Source: Rhodopseudomonas_A sp036404135
GTDB lineage: Bacteria; Pseudomonadota; Alphaproteobacteria; Rhizobiales; Xanthobacteraceae
Reading direction: 5' to 3'
DNA: 64,000 nucleotides
Assembly: GCF_036404135.1 (NCBI RefSeq)
Contig: NZ_DASWPE010000117.1
Location: 62,001-126,000 of the forward strand
Shown here: piece after piece, positions 34,201 to 41,167 of the stretch
Layout of the letters: each line of letters opens with the position of its first letter
How positions within the stretch are numbered: the first letter of the stretch is position 1
The notes under the pieces: generated by a model
The model's database searches: none
What the model was told of the DNA's origin: nothing
What the model saw: the letters and a program-made list of their open reading frames with translations, nothing else
Translations under genes and position numbers: made by a program

Positions 34201-35210
34201 AACGGCAACTCGCGATGCGCCAGGGCGGCGCGCAGTGTGTCCCGCACTTCGGCAAGTAGCGCGGGGAAGCGCGCGTCTGCGTCCACCACGGCCCGGATCG
34301 GCAGGGTGTCGACCATCAGGCCGATCAGCTCCGCGAATTCGGGGCGGTCGCGCTTGGAGGCCGGAATGGTCACGACGAGATCGTCCAGACCGCTCCATCG
34401 CCGCAGCACGACGAACAGCAAAGCGAGATATAGGCTGAATTCGCTGGTGTTGTGCTGCCGCGCCAGCGCTGCGAGGCCTGCAGATAGGTTGCCTGGCACA
34501 TGCAGATGCGCCTGAGCCGAGCGGGCGCTGTTACTCGGCCGCCGGTCATAGGGCAGGTCGAGCCGCGCCGGGGCGCCTCGCAGGCGCTCGCGCCACGCCG
34601 CCATGGCGGCGTCCGAAGCGGGGCCGGCGGCGCCGAAGCGTTCCTGCTCCCAATCGGCGAAATCGGGAAATTGCAACGGTAGAGCGGGGCGGGTGTCGGT
34701 GCGTCCCGACACGACGTCGTCATAGGCCGTGGTCAGGTCGCTCAGAAACAGCTCGAGCGAGGCGCCGTCGCAGACGATGTGATGAAACACCGCCAGCAGT
34801 GCGGCGCCTGTGTCCGCGGCGATCAGCAGGCAGAACCGGGCGAGCGGCCCGGCCGACAGATCGAACGGCTGGTCCAGCATCGCCTGCGCCCGCGCCCGCA
34901 GCTCCGCCTCGAAGGCTTCACTGCCGTAACAGACGTCGGTCTGGATCGCCGGCAAGGGAAAACAGCCGTCATCGGCCACGGCCTGGACCGGAGCGCCGTC
35001 CACCAGCGGAAAGGCGGCGCGCAGGCCGTCATGGCGCCGCACCACCGCATCCAGCGCGACGCGCAGGGCGTCAATATCGACCTGCCCGGAGATGCCCACG
35101 AGCAGCGGCATCGCGAATAGCGTGCGTCCCGGTCGCAGCAGCTCCGCCATCCGGATCTGGCGTTGGCCGAACGAAAGCCCCGTGATGTAGCCGTTCGCCA
35201 TCAGCGGCAT
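28278..35210 (-). CDS. Nonribosomal peptide synthetase, C-A-PCP-E*-C-PCP-TE
   Basis: The frame is open from 35306, but the ATG at 35210 (or 35201) follows the stop of the upstream NRPS and starts the first domain. About 2310 aa. The order is: C domain (GLSFGQRQIRM opening, HHIVCDG at about 155); A domain (MFTSGSTGAPK at 617, AFDASTLEIWLPLLNGG, NGYGPTENTTF); PCP (VGGDSILTIRL, about 1007); an epimerase-like segment (about 1050-1470) with LHEAVADD in place of HHxxxDG; a C domain (EDIYPLSPMQQAMLL opening, HHMLADGW at about 1623); a second PCP (GLTSLGLATAA, about 1977) with no A domain before it; and a thioesterase (GGYSFGGIVAYE, about 2107). By-eye alignment with GrsA gives an A-domain code D-A-L-W-V-G-G-T-F, close to valine codes. 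It should add the last residues and release the chain. Confidence 0.93.
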   Translation of the reverse strand: MPLMANGYITGLSFGQRQIRMAELLRPGRTLFAMPLLVGISGQVDIDALRVALDAVVRRHDGLRAAFPLVDGAPVQAVADDGCFPLPAIQTDVCYGSEAFEAELRARAQAMLDQPFDLSAGPLARFCLLIAADTGAALLAVFHHIVCDGASLELFLSDLTTAYDDVVSGRTDTRPALPLQFPDFADWEQERFGAAGPASDAAMAAWRERLRGAPARLDLPYDRRPSNSARSAQAHLHVPGNLSAGLAALARQHNTSEFSLYLALLFVVLRRWSGLDDLVVTIPASKRDRPEFAELIGLMVDTLPIRAVVDADARFPALLAEVRDTLRAALAHRELPFERIVEVSGVERRGDAAPFMQVLFGAAEAPAAAFTAQDGTRFEMLPEQLEQEAKADLSIVYATSPDGLRLWCRYDANLFEAASIDALLGCFGRVAAALLAQPEQFVLEIPLLSPADGAALMRDFNTSAVAYERDSSAIDLFFRDAALHPDALAIEEHGTLLTYGVLAERVRRLAAVLAAQGLAAGAVTILALPVSAALIEAQLAVLALDAAYAPVDPLYHAEQRELRARCVGARHAIVLDPALDIAGCITLHWTKLVADAETAKPHPGCVVDAGRPAYVMFTSGSTGAPKAVCVPHRAIVRLARARGLAAPGLRGAVYSNPAFDASTLEIWLPLLNGGTLVPVDRTVVMDPRALRLFLAEARISLLWVTAGLFQQIAAIDPSAFAGRRLVVTGGDVVNPVAARAVLAAGRDQGLVLINGYGPTENTTFSTTFDIAGLRDDELSIPIGTPISNSTAYLLDPAGRPLPPGLIGEIWVGGDGVALGYTDDAELTAEHFRPDPFASAAGARMYRTGDLGRWRPDGNIVFLGRADRQVKIRGFRVEPGEIEAMLALHPAVGAAAVVAPRRASGDRDLVAYVTAKPNTALTTEQLRNYLHERLPRQMQPQAYAILDRLPLNANGKVDTRALPPVDVTETLHEASLEPRTPEERILARIWSDLLGHGSVGVQDNFFHVGGDSILTIRLVARAYEAGLDIELTHVFEQPTIEGLAAIAVRRKRAVQAEGHGARLGVELVASACDDRNPCRFVSIAVGPKVSAVDVGYAIQRLAERHDALRLAIVEDASGRYIAVSDFLPAVPVRFINVPAGSLDDFERWIAGHSSRLARGIDLAAGVTIAATLVTQDNASGAGSTVVLALHEAVADDRALLLLATELETALAAGPDSGRLPAPPLSFSHWLTWLADHAAGPAVRQAAMACEAAQVDAAPDLLDAPDRSEERAHLLLDGATSRLLLEDLPGRLGVSLLDALLVALGDTLGGAAAIEVLDGRRTLPTGAPGAAGLIANLDAVLPLQAAAPGPALGLRLRDAKAARQRAEPLRLAFSAVRSAFRLAPARVGLAIMPAAAQDPAIRLHPHTPIFSPSVRGSLTARMTGGRIALGWSGASPARAPETMLEEIAGALRAIADWARAQKAPLLTPEDFPLAGLDVATLHRVVGTATDIEDIYPLSPMQQAMLLHSLSRRQSVVNFEQSCMRFSGPLDIAALRKAWALVFDRHPVLRTVFSWRGLSRPLQVVRRLARPPVQLESWPAFSAERLQQRLAEDRAAGFDLEAGPLARLILIRVSTSEAYLIASFHHMLADGWCLAQLEREARSAYEAFRRGIPPALPPPVRFRDFIAWSSTVERAGMREALVPLLAGAPSQPALCPAGNGAACYVTVRRQLSAQNSKALRDLSRRRGLTIAALAHLAWGLWSAARRGCRDTVFCTTVSGRPPQVPGVEQMVGLFINNLPVRLRFDAGSAVLGLADDMQRQIATLQSQAQVPLMDVVEASGLGDRASDLFDTLLVVENMPSGSDAWTGADGLRVDSVYNALKSAYSLTGVVVPGERVGLSMVLPDADGTAAALGERMIDEFAAVFAALPGAIDQVVSTMPLPAAAPVARGRAAQSIKVVRSATPIPLHPHRDPAAQVALDVLSNIIGRRLGVAEDVLAAGLTSLGLATAAARLSAKLGRLVPVTALIEHRSAAALARALTTAPAWDAVVPLTAGRGEPFICVHPIAGDVSAFLDLARAFPPTTPFWALQAPGLEPGQQAPSSVVSLAAANLAALAHRGHPSPRLLGGYSFGGIVAYEMACQLAARGAPPDCLIIIDTPAPLGSHSVLPRDPDRAEAEWLVRMAGVRARHHGTAFRLNVDDLLPLDTEARFGFATARMLDAGLIAPESDDAWLGRSYRASRALYDAFLAYAPAPGAPRDLPIGLVRASSVSHGDLSEADLRTVSTPDMGWSRLVDGMLGVRTIQADHVSMLSGTAAAQTAAAIAGFLDQPRSACG

Positions 35211-35229
35211 CCCGGCAGTAGGGCGACAA

Positions 35230-38200
35230 TCAAGTTGGTAGCTCCACCCGCGTGCGTTGGCGCACGGCCAGGGCGGGGCCCGGTGCCAGCTCGTCCGAGG
35301 CCGCATGGAGACGGTCCGCCAGCGCAGACAGTTGCGGCGCCTCGAACAGATCCGCGAGCGTCGCCGGAAGCGCGAGATCCCGGCGCACCCGGGCGATCAT
35401 CCGCATGGCGAGCAGCGAGCTGCCGCCGAGCGCGAAGAAATGATCGTGGCGGCCGACTTTGGCGCCGCCGAGCAGCTCGCTCCAGATCGCGGCCAGCGAG
35501 GTCTCGAGAGACCCTTGCGGCGGGGCCGCGCTGGCACCGGCCAGGGCGGCGCGCGGCAAAGCCATCGTGTCGACTTTTCCGCTCGCAATGCGCGGCAGGC
35601 GTTGATGTCGCACGAAGGCTTGCGGGATCATGTAGGCGGGAAGCCGGATGGCCAGCTGCCGGCACAACTCCGCATCGTCGGCGGTGCCGGGGCCGCCTCC
35701 GAGATGCGCCACCAGCCGCGGCGGCTGGCCATCGGTGTTTTCGACCACCACCGCGGCTTCCAGGATGCCCGGCAGGGTCTGCAGCGCCGCTTCGATCTCG
35801 CCGGGCTCGATACGATAGCCGGCCACTTTCACCTGTCGGTCGCGACGGCCATGGAAGGACAGCCGTCCATCGAAGCCGAGGGAGACCCGATCGCCGGTCC
35901 GGTAGGCCGCAGCATCGGTCTCGGGAAGCGCACTACGCAAGACGATCCCCGGCGGAGCGCCGAGATAGGCCCGCGCCACTGCCGGCCCGGAGATGATCAG
36001 TTCGCCGATCGTGCCGAAGGGGCAAGGCCGCCCTTCTGAATCGACCACATGCAGCCGCGTGCCTGGGATCGGATGGCCGATCGCGACGCTCGCGCCGGTG
36101 GTCTCCGGCTGACAGCGCTCGACGCAGACCCAGACGGTCGCTTCGGTGGGGCCGTATTCGTTGCAAAGCACGGCGTGCGGAGCGCGGGTCGCATGCGTGG
36201 CAACCAACGCCGGCGGACAGGGTTCGGCAGCCACCTTGGCCATGCGCACGCTCGGAAAACCCTGCGGGCCGGCGGCATCGAGCAGCAGCGCCCAGAGCGA
36301 CGGTGTCATGCAGACATGAGTCGCGTCGACGCTGTGGATCAACGCGACCAGCGCGTCGACATCGCGCGACGCGGCGGCATCGGGCATTACCAGCGTGCCG
36401 CCGTCGCACAGGGTGCAGAACAGCCCGGTCACGGCGCCGTCGAAGAACATCGGGAATGTCAGCAGGAAACGCGCGATCGGCAGGTCGGCATTTTCCGCCG
36501 CGCTGGCGGCGACGTGATAGCGCAGATTGTCGTGGCCGACGCTGACGCCCTTGGGTCGTCCGGTGGAACCGGAGGTGAAAATCACATAGGCCTCGTCTGA
36601 AGCCGCCGGTCTCGTCACGTCTTTTCGACCAGACGGCTGCGGCTCGATATCCTCCACCGTGATCGTGGCGATGCCGGAAAATGCTTCGGCCGAGGCGCGT
36701 TGGGTCACGACCGCCGCGATGCCGGCGCTGTCGAGGATCATCGATCGCCGCTCGGCCGGCGCAGCGGGATCGAGCGGCACATAGGCCGCACCCGTCCACA
36801 TAATGCCGAGGATGGCGGCCACCGCCTCCGGGCCATGATCGAGCATGACGGCGACACGCGCGCCGGGCTGCACCCCGGCGGCAGCAAGCCTCGTCGCAAG
36901 CGGGGCTGCGCGGGCGCCGAGCTCGGCATACGACCAGACGCGGCCGTTCGCCCGGATCGCAGGCGCGTCCGGCTGCGCATGCATTTGCGCGAGAATAAGA
37001 TCCAGCACCGTGCCTGCCGGCGCGGGCAGCGCCCGGCCTTGCAGCGCGGCTTCGATACTCGTGCGCAGCGACTCCGGTATTACGTCGAGCGTGTTCGCTG
37101 CTGCGTCGAACTGTGCCGGCAGCAGCCGCAGAGCGGTCGCGAGCATGTCGAGAAGTTGGCGCGCCTGCTCGGCCGAGACGTGCTGGTGGTCGAACATCAG
37201 GCGGAGCTCAAAACTCTCGCCGATCTCGACCATCAGATTGAGCGGCATGTCCGGCAACGTGACGTCGCCGCTGGCCGCGATTTCCAGGCCGGCCGCCCGA
37301 AACGCTGTGGCGAGCGCCAGCGGATAGGTCTGCACCGCGATCAGGCTGCGCAGCGGCAGCGCATCGCTCGGCAGGCCGAGCAACTCGCGCATGCTGTCGA
37401 GGCCCAACGGGCCGGCCTCGCGGCCTGCCGCACGGGCGAGCTGGAGTTCGGCCAGCCATTGCCGCAGCGGCGTCTTGTCGCGTCGGACGCGGCTCGGCAG
37501 CACGCCGATCTGCGGTCCGACCATATGGGTCGAGCGATCGCCCAGCAGCTCCGGCGGACGTACCGTTTCCACGCAACCGAACAGCAGATCGTCGGCACCG
37601 CTGCTGCGCGCCAGCACGAGCGCCCACGCGCCTTCCACCAGCGTGCTTAAGGTCAGCCGCTCGGCTCGCGAGGCCTGATGGAGGCGCTCGGCGACATCTG
37701 CGGGGAGGACGGCCGCCACCTCACCGATGCGCGGCCCCGATCCGGCGGAGCTGCGGATCACGGTGTCCGGCGCGTAGCCGGTCAGCACAGCGCTCCAATG
37801 CCGGTTCGCGGCTGCGACATCGCGGCGCTGCCACCATTCCACGTAACGGCGGAACGAGACGGCGGGCGGAATCGATTCGCCGCGGTAAAGCGTCAGCACC
37901 TCGTCCAAAATGTCGCCCAGCGACCAGCCGTCGACCGTGAGGTGATGGCGCGTCCACACCAGCAAATGGCGCTTCGGCGCGAGGGTCAGCAGCCGAACCC
38001 GCATCAAGGGCGGACGCCGCACATCGAAAGGGTGGGCGCGGTCATCCACCAGCAGGGCATCGAGGGCGGCGCGCCAGTTGTCTTGCCCGCTCCAATCGAT
38101 GCGCTCCACCGCAAAGGTCGGAGCCGACAGCACCATCTGGGTTGGGGCGCCCTTGAGCTCCCAATGAAAGCCGGATCGCAGGGCCGGGTGGCGTGTCACC

Positions 38201-38367
38201 ACGGCGGCCCAGGCCGCGCACAACCCGGCCGTATCGAGCGGGCCACTCAGCAGCGCCCACCATTGGCCCATATAGAGAGGTAGATCGGGATAGCTGGCGC
38301 TCCGCACCAGCATCGCGCGCTGCAGATCGGTCAGGCCGTAGATGTCTTCGATCGGACCTCGGGCCAT
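35230..38367 (-). CDS. Nonribosomal peptide synthetase module, C-A-PCP
   Basis: This 1045-aa protein is a single extension module. The C domain opens with EDIYGLTDLQRAMLVRSAS, the style of condensation domains that accept a D-configured donor, and has HHLTVDGW at about residue 146. The A domain has FTSGSTGRPKG at about 599, FFDGAVTGLFCTLCDGG and NEYGPTEATVW. The PCP has LGGSSLLAMRM at about 982. The A-domain code read against GrsA is D-G-T-C-K-A-E-V-W. It resembles aromatic-type codes (DGTxTAEV) at several positions, but the lysine is unusual, so I assign no substrate. The ATG at 38367 has AAGGA upstream. It is the first NRPS gene of the leftward arm, with the next NRPS starting about 20 bp after its stop. 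Confidence 0.92.
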   Translation of the reverse strand: MARGPIEDIYGLTDLQRAMLVRSASYPDLPLYMGQWWALLSGPLDTAGLCAAWAAVVTRHPALRSGFHWELKGAPTQMVLSAPTFAVERIDWSGQDNWRAALDALLVDDRAHPFDVRRPPLMRVRLLTLAPKRHLLVWTRHHLTVDGWSLGDILDEVLTLYRGESIPPAVSFRRYVEWWQRRDVAAANRHWSAVLTGYAPDTVIRSSAGSGPRIGEVAAVLPADVAERLHQASRAERLTLSTLVEGAWALVLARSSGADDLLFGCVETVRPPELLGDRSTHMVGPQIGVLPSRVRRDKTPLRQWLAELQLARAAGREAGPLGLDSMRELLGLPSDALPLRSLIAVQTYPLALATAFRAAGLEIAASGDVTLPDMPLNLMVEIGESFELRLMFDHQHVSAEQARQLLDMLATALRLLPAQFDAAANTLDVIPESLRTSIEAALQGRALPAPAGTVLDLILAQMHAQPDAPAIRANGRVWSYAELGARAAPLATRLAAAGVQPGARVAVMLDHGPEAVAAILGIMWTGAAYVPLDPAAPAERRSMILDSAGIAAVVTQRASAEAFSGIATITVEDIEPQPSGRKDVTRPAASDEAYVIFTSGSTGRPKGVSVGHDNLRYHVAASAAENADLPIARFLLTFPMFFDGAVTGLFCTLCDGGTLVMPDAAASRDVDALVALIHSVDATHVCMTPSLWALLLDAAGPQGFPSVRMAKVAAEPCPPALVATHATRAPHAVLCNEYGPTEATVWVCVERCQPETTGASVAIGHPIPGTRLHVVDSEGRPCPFGTIGELIISGPAVARAYLGAPPGIVLRSALPETDAAAYRTGDRVSLGFDGRLSFHGRRDRQVKVAGYRIEPGEIEAALQTLPGILEAAVVVENTDGQPPRLVAHLGGGPGTADDAELCRQLAIRLPAYMIPQAFVRHQRLPRIASGKVDTMALPRAALAGASAAPPQGSLETSLAAIWSELLGGAKVGRHDHFFALGGSSLLAMRMIARVRRDLALPATLADLFEAPQLSALADRLHAASDELAPGPALAVRQRTRVELPT

Positions 38368-38371
38368 TTTT

Positions 38372-38422
38372 TCCTTAAAAAGGAATGCAGTGCCCCGGCC
38401 GGTTCAGCGTGAAACGGCCGGG
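38372..38422 (-). promoter_or_regulatory. Hairpins just upstream of the leftward NRPS operon
   Basis: An 8-bp GC stem (CCCGGCCG 38394-38401 with CGGCCGGG 38415-38422, 13-base loop) lies 27 bp before the NRPS start codon. A second short palindrome, TCCTTTTTAAGGA on the minus strand (38384-38372), contains the AAGGA ribosome site. The first could be a terminator-like hairpin after the ABM gene at 38606, although it lacks a U-tract. The second could hide the ribosome site. No ligand or regulator is evident. The rest of 38423-38605 shows nothing clear. Confidence 0.35.
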
Positions 38423-38605
38423 ATGCCACTTCCTGTCGGCTTCTAGTCATGACGCCACGCAAGAATGCTTGGCGTCATCCTTGCGCCGAGAACGTGCCGG
38501 TCACGCACGAAGTCACCAAGGCGACCCGCAACCCGGCATCTTGACGCCGGCCTTTGCGAACCGCCTGCGTGATCGTCGGCGGATCATCGTCCGCCACCGC
38601 AAGTA

Positions 38606-38932
38606 TCAGAGGCTTTCGATGTAGAAGCCTTCGCCCTTGATGTCGCCGTCGCAGAGCTTTTGGAGCTTCTCGACGATCCCGCCGCCGTCCTTGGCCCGCG
38701 GATTGGTGGACATTTTGTCGAAAGCAGCTTCGCTTTCCCACACGGTGGCGACGCCATACATGGATGGATCCTTCTTGGACTTCATGAGTCCAAAGCCCAC
38801 CAGACCATCGATAATTTCGCCCGGCTTCTTGCCGTCGTTGGGCAGCATCTCCTTTTCGAGAAGTGCGCGCGCATCCTTCTCGTTTCCGGCCTTAACGTGA
38901 CATCGTGAGATCGTCATAAACATGCTTGCCAC
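38606..38932 (-). CDS. Small ABM-fold (antibiotic biosynthesis monooxygenase-like) protein
   Basis: About 108 aa. The GTG at 38932 lies 11 bases after a strong GGAGG. The ATGs at 38923 and 38917 are alternatives. The chain reads MTISRCHVKAGNEKDARALLEKEMLP, then YGVATVWESEAAFDKMSTNPRAKDGG: a ferredoxin-like alpha/beta barrel half of the ABM/dimeric alpha-beta barrel type. Such proteins are cofactor-free oxygenases, haem-degrading enzymes or small ligand-binding proteins. Nothing in the sequence fixes the activity. It lies between the two arms of the lipopeptide locus and has the same direction as the NRPS arm, so a tailoring or accessory role is possible but unproven. Confidence 0.65.
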   Translation of the reverse strand: MASMFMTISRCHVKAGNEKDARALLEKEMLPNDGKKPGEIIDGLVGFGLMKSKKDPSMYGVATVWESEAAFDKMSTNPRAKDGGGIVEKLQKLCDGDIKGEGFYIESL

Positions 38933-39275
38933 TGCGGATGCTCCCTCCAGAGTTTATAGTGCACCGGCATACAACTCCGTCCAACAGAGAGCAACGGCGT
39001 ACTTGTTTGTTAGTAGTTCTACCAGGTGCCTCAATAATTATGCAAACAATTGAGAACTGTGAAACAAGAACAGAGTCATCGTCGCGTAAGAATCTCGCGC
39101 TTGAAAACACCAGGTGCGGTCAATGAGTCGGAAATGTTTAACCGCTCGTGGCCAAACTCCCCTGCAGGCAAGGCTGCCGTGGTCAGACCGGCAGCGCTGC
39201 GACACCGATGGAAATGATCCGAGGATGCGCGTGGCTGGACCGAAAGAGCTGCCGGCTCGCCGATCCCTTGATCCT
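38933..39275. other. AT-rich intergenic region inside the lipopeptide locus
   Basis: This stretch is clearly more AT-rich than the flanking genes between about 38950 and 39110. It should hold the promoter of the leftward ABM gene: on the minus strand TTGGAC, 18 bases, then ACTATA lies just ahead of the GGAGG. A partial inverted repeat, CTCAAT-N13-ATTGAG (about 39032-39056), could bind a regulator. No gene is visible. Confidence 0.35.
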
Positions 39276-40154
39276 TCAGGTGAACGGCGAGATCACCGGA
39301 AACAGATTCCCGCGAATCGGCGCGCCGACCGCGAGATCCACGTCGAAGCCCTCGGCCACCAGCCGATCGACCACGGTACGGCCGTGAGGCGCAAGCACAG
39401 CGGTTTCGTCAACCCAGCGGGTGACCATGCGGCGGGTGTCGTGCGTGAGAGTATTGCCCGCGGAGCCGTGCAGCGTCCTGGCATGGAAGACGAGGCAGTC
39501 GCCCGGCTCCAGGTCCCAGCTCAGGATATCGTAATCCTCGCGGCGGGCCTCAATGTTGGGTACGCGGGAGAATGTATTGCTGGCGACAATGTCGAACTGT
39601 CCATGGTAGCGGGCATAGAACTCCTCGACCGCGGGCAAGTTTTTTGCCGGCAGGTCTTGCTCGCTCTCGAAGAAGTTTGCCGGCATGAACAGCTGAGTCC
39701 AGCGGTGCGAGCCGCGCACGAATTCAAGCGCGGCTTCGCGCGGGATCTGGTCGAGCGAGAGCCAGACCGAGCAGAACGGTCCGAGAACCACATTGTCATG
39801 GTGCCAGGGCGTGCGCGTCTGCGTGCCGGGAGTCTTGGCGAACCAGGTGTCCTGCAGCAGCCGCACGGTGTCGATGCGCAGGCAGCGGGCGGCGATGGCG
39901 GCTGCCGGCGATTCACGTGCGAAGGTTTCGAACTGCGGGATTTGCTGGCGCGACCAGATGTCGGAGTAAAAGCCGCCCTTGCCCTCGGGCGAGAAGCTCT
40001 GGAACATCGCGCTCGGGTGTTCGAGATTGCGCCGGATGCCCTCGGCCGCGAGGTCGACCCAGTTCGTTGCGAAGGCGCCGCGCAGGCAGATCGCGCCGTC
40101 GCGGTCGAGCGCCTCGATAGCGTCTTCGTCGATGGCCGCGCTGTCATTCGGCAT
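39276..40154 (-). CDS. Fe(II)/2-oxoglutarate dioxygenase of the PhyH family
   Basis: The ATG at 40154 has AGGAGG four bases upstream; the longer frame is discarded. The 292-aa product has the phytanoyl-CoA hydroxylase fold. The iron ligands are His and Asp in TPWHHDNVVLG and the distal His in ARTLHGSAGN. The 2-oxoglutarate-binding Arg is likely in DTRRMVTRW. Because the carboxylate ligand is present, it is a hydroxylase-type enzyme and not a SyrB2-like halogenase. The location between the two arms of the lipopeptide locus suggests that it hydroxylates an amino acid (for example Asp) or the fatty acyl chain. The substrate is not readable. It is divergent from the thioesterase gene, and the 233-bp gap between them should hold the promoters of both directions. 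Confidence 0.82.
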   Translation of the reverse strand: MPNDSAAIDEDAIEALDRDGAICLRGAFATNWVDLAAEGIRRNLEHPSAMFQSFSPEGKGGFYSDIWSRQQIPQFETFARESPAAAIAARCLRIDTVRLLQDTWFAKTPGTQTRTPWHHDNVVLGPFCSVWLSLDQIPREAALEFVRGSHRWTQLFMPANFFESEQDLPAKNLPAVEEFYARYHGQFDIVASNTFSRVPNIEARREDYDILSWDLEPGDCLVFHARTLHGSAGNTLTHDTRRMVTRWVDETAVLAPHGRTVVDRLVAEGFDVDLAVGAPIRGNLFPVISPFT

Positions 40155-40387
40155 GCAACCTCCTGCAATCGTCGGCGGCAAAATATTGGGTTCGGGGTGC
40201 GTGCCCGCGGGCGAGCACGGACAGAGCAAAGCGCCGGGCGATCACCGAACGCGACGCGTGCACGATGCGGCACATCGGAGGGCACTGTCCAGCCGCTATA
40301 CGTCTCGTGACAGGAAATCTGTCGCGGCCCTGCAGCAAACCCGGCCACGCGCCCGCTGCGCCCGTGATCCTGCGCTGGATTCGGCGG

Positions 40388-41158
40388 ATGCCGGACGCGC
40401 CGATGATCATCTGCTTTCCCCATGCGGGTGGCAGCGTGCTGTCCTGCATCGGCCTTGCGGCCGCGCTGCCCGACGCTCTCGCCATCGCTACGGTGGCTCT
40501 GCCGCGATATCAGACCGGCCCGCGGGTTACGGACGCCGCCGCTGCCGTGGCTGAAGAGATCGCCCTTACGTTGGGCGATCACAGTGCCGGGTTGACGCTG
40601 CTGGGAAACAGCTTTGGTGCCTTGCTGGCGTTCGAGACGGCGGTCGCGCTGGAGCGGCTCGAAGCTCCCGTTGCAAGCCGACTGCATCTCGTGGTCTCCG
40701 GATTCCGCTCGCCGAGCCGACCGCCAAGCGATGCCCCATTGCACCGACTGCCCCGCGCCCGTCTGCTGGCGGAGTTGCGCGAATGCTTCGGCGCCGTCGG
40801 GCCGGACCTCGGCGATCTGCGTGGCGATGCGCAGGAAGCGGAATTGCGGGCGGACATTGAGGCCTGCGAAACCTACCGGCTCGGCACCACGCCGCCACTG
40901 CGCTGCGCGCTGTCGGTGATCCGCCTGCTTGCCGATCCTTCGGTCTCCGATGAGGAATGCCAGGCGTGGCGCGACATCTGCGCCGGCCCGGTCTGCTTCC
41001 GCGCGCTCGAGTCGGGCCACTTTCCCTGGACCGGCGCCACCGCCGCTCTCGCCGGCCTTGTGACCGAATTGATCGCGCTCGCGCGATCGGTTTCCGCAAC
41101 TCCCGGACCGGCTTTGGCTGGGCGATCCATCATTCGCCAGTCCGCACAAGAATCCTAG
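40388..41158 (+). CDS. Type II (editing) thioesterase
   Basis: The ATG at 40388 gives a 256-aa alpha/beta hydrolase beginning MPDAPMIICFPHAGGS, the typical start of GrsT/RifR-type external thioesterases. The nucleophile is in LGNSFGALLAFE (GxSxG) and the catalytic His in LESGHFPW. The acid is probably in LLADPSVSDEEC. These enzymes remove wrong or stalled acyl groups from carrier proteins of PKS and NRPS lines. The frame is open further upstream without similarity, and the ribosome site is weak. It is the first gene of the rightward arm, 9 bp before the ABC exporter gene. Confidence 0.9.
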   Translation: MPDAPMIICFPHAGGSVLSCIGLAAALPDALAIATVALPRYQTGPRVTDAAAAVAEEIALTLGDHSAGLTLLGNSFGALLAFETAVALERLEAPVASRLHLVVSGFRSPSRPPSDAPLHRLPRARLLAELRECFGAVGPDLGDLRGDAQEAELRADIEACETYRLGTTPPLRCALSVIRLLADPSVSDEECQAWRDICAGPVCFRALESGHFPWTGATAALAGLVTELIALARSVSATPGPALAGRSIIRQSAQES

Positions 41159-41167
41159 GGGGGCGCC

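Noticed and set aside
39276..40154. PhyH enzyme as a SyrB2-like halogenase
   Set aside because: Halogenases replace the Asp of the HxD iron motif by Gly or Ala. Here the motif is HHD with the Asp present.
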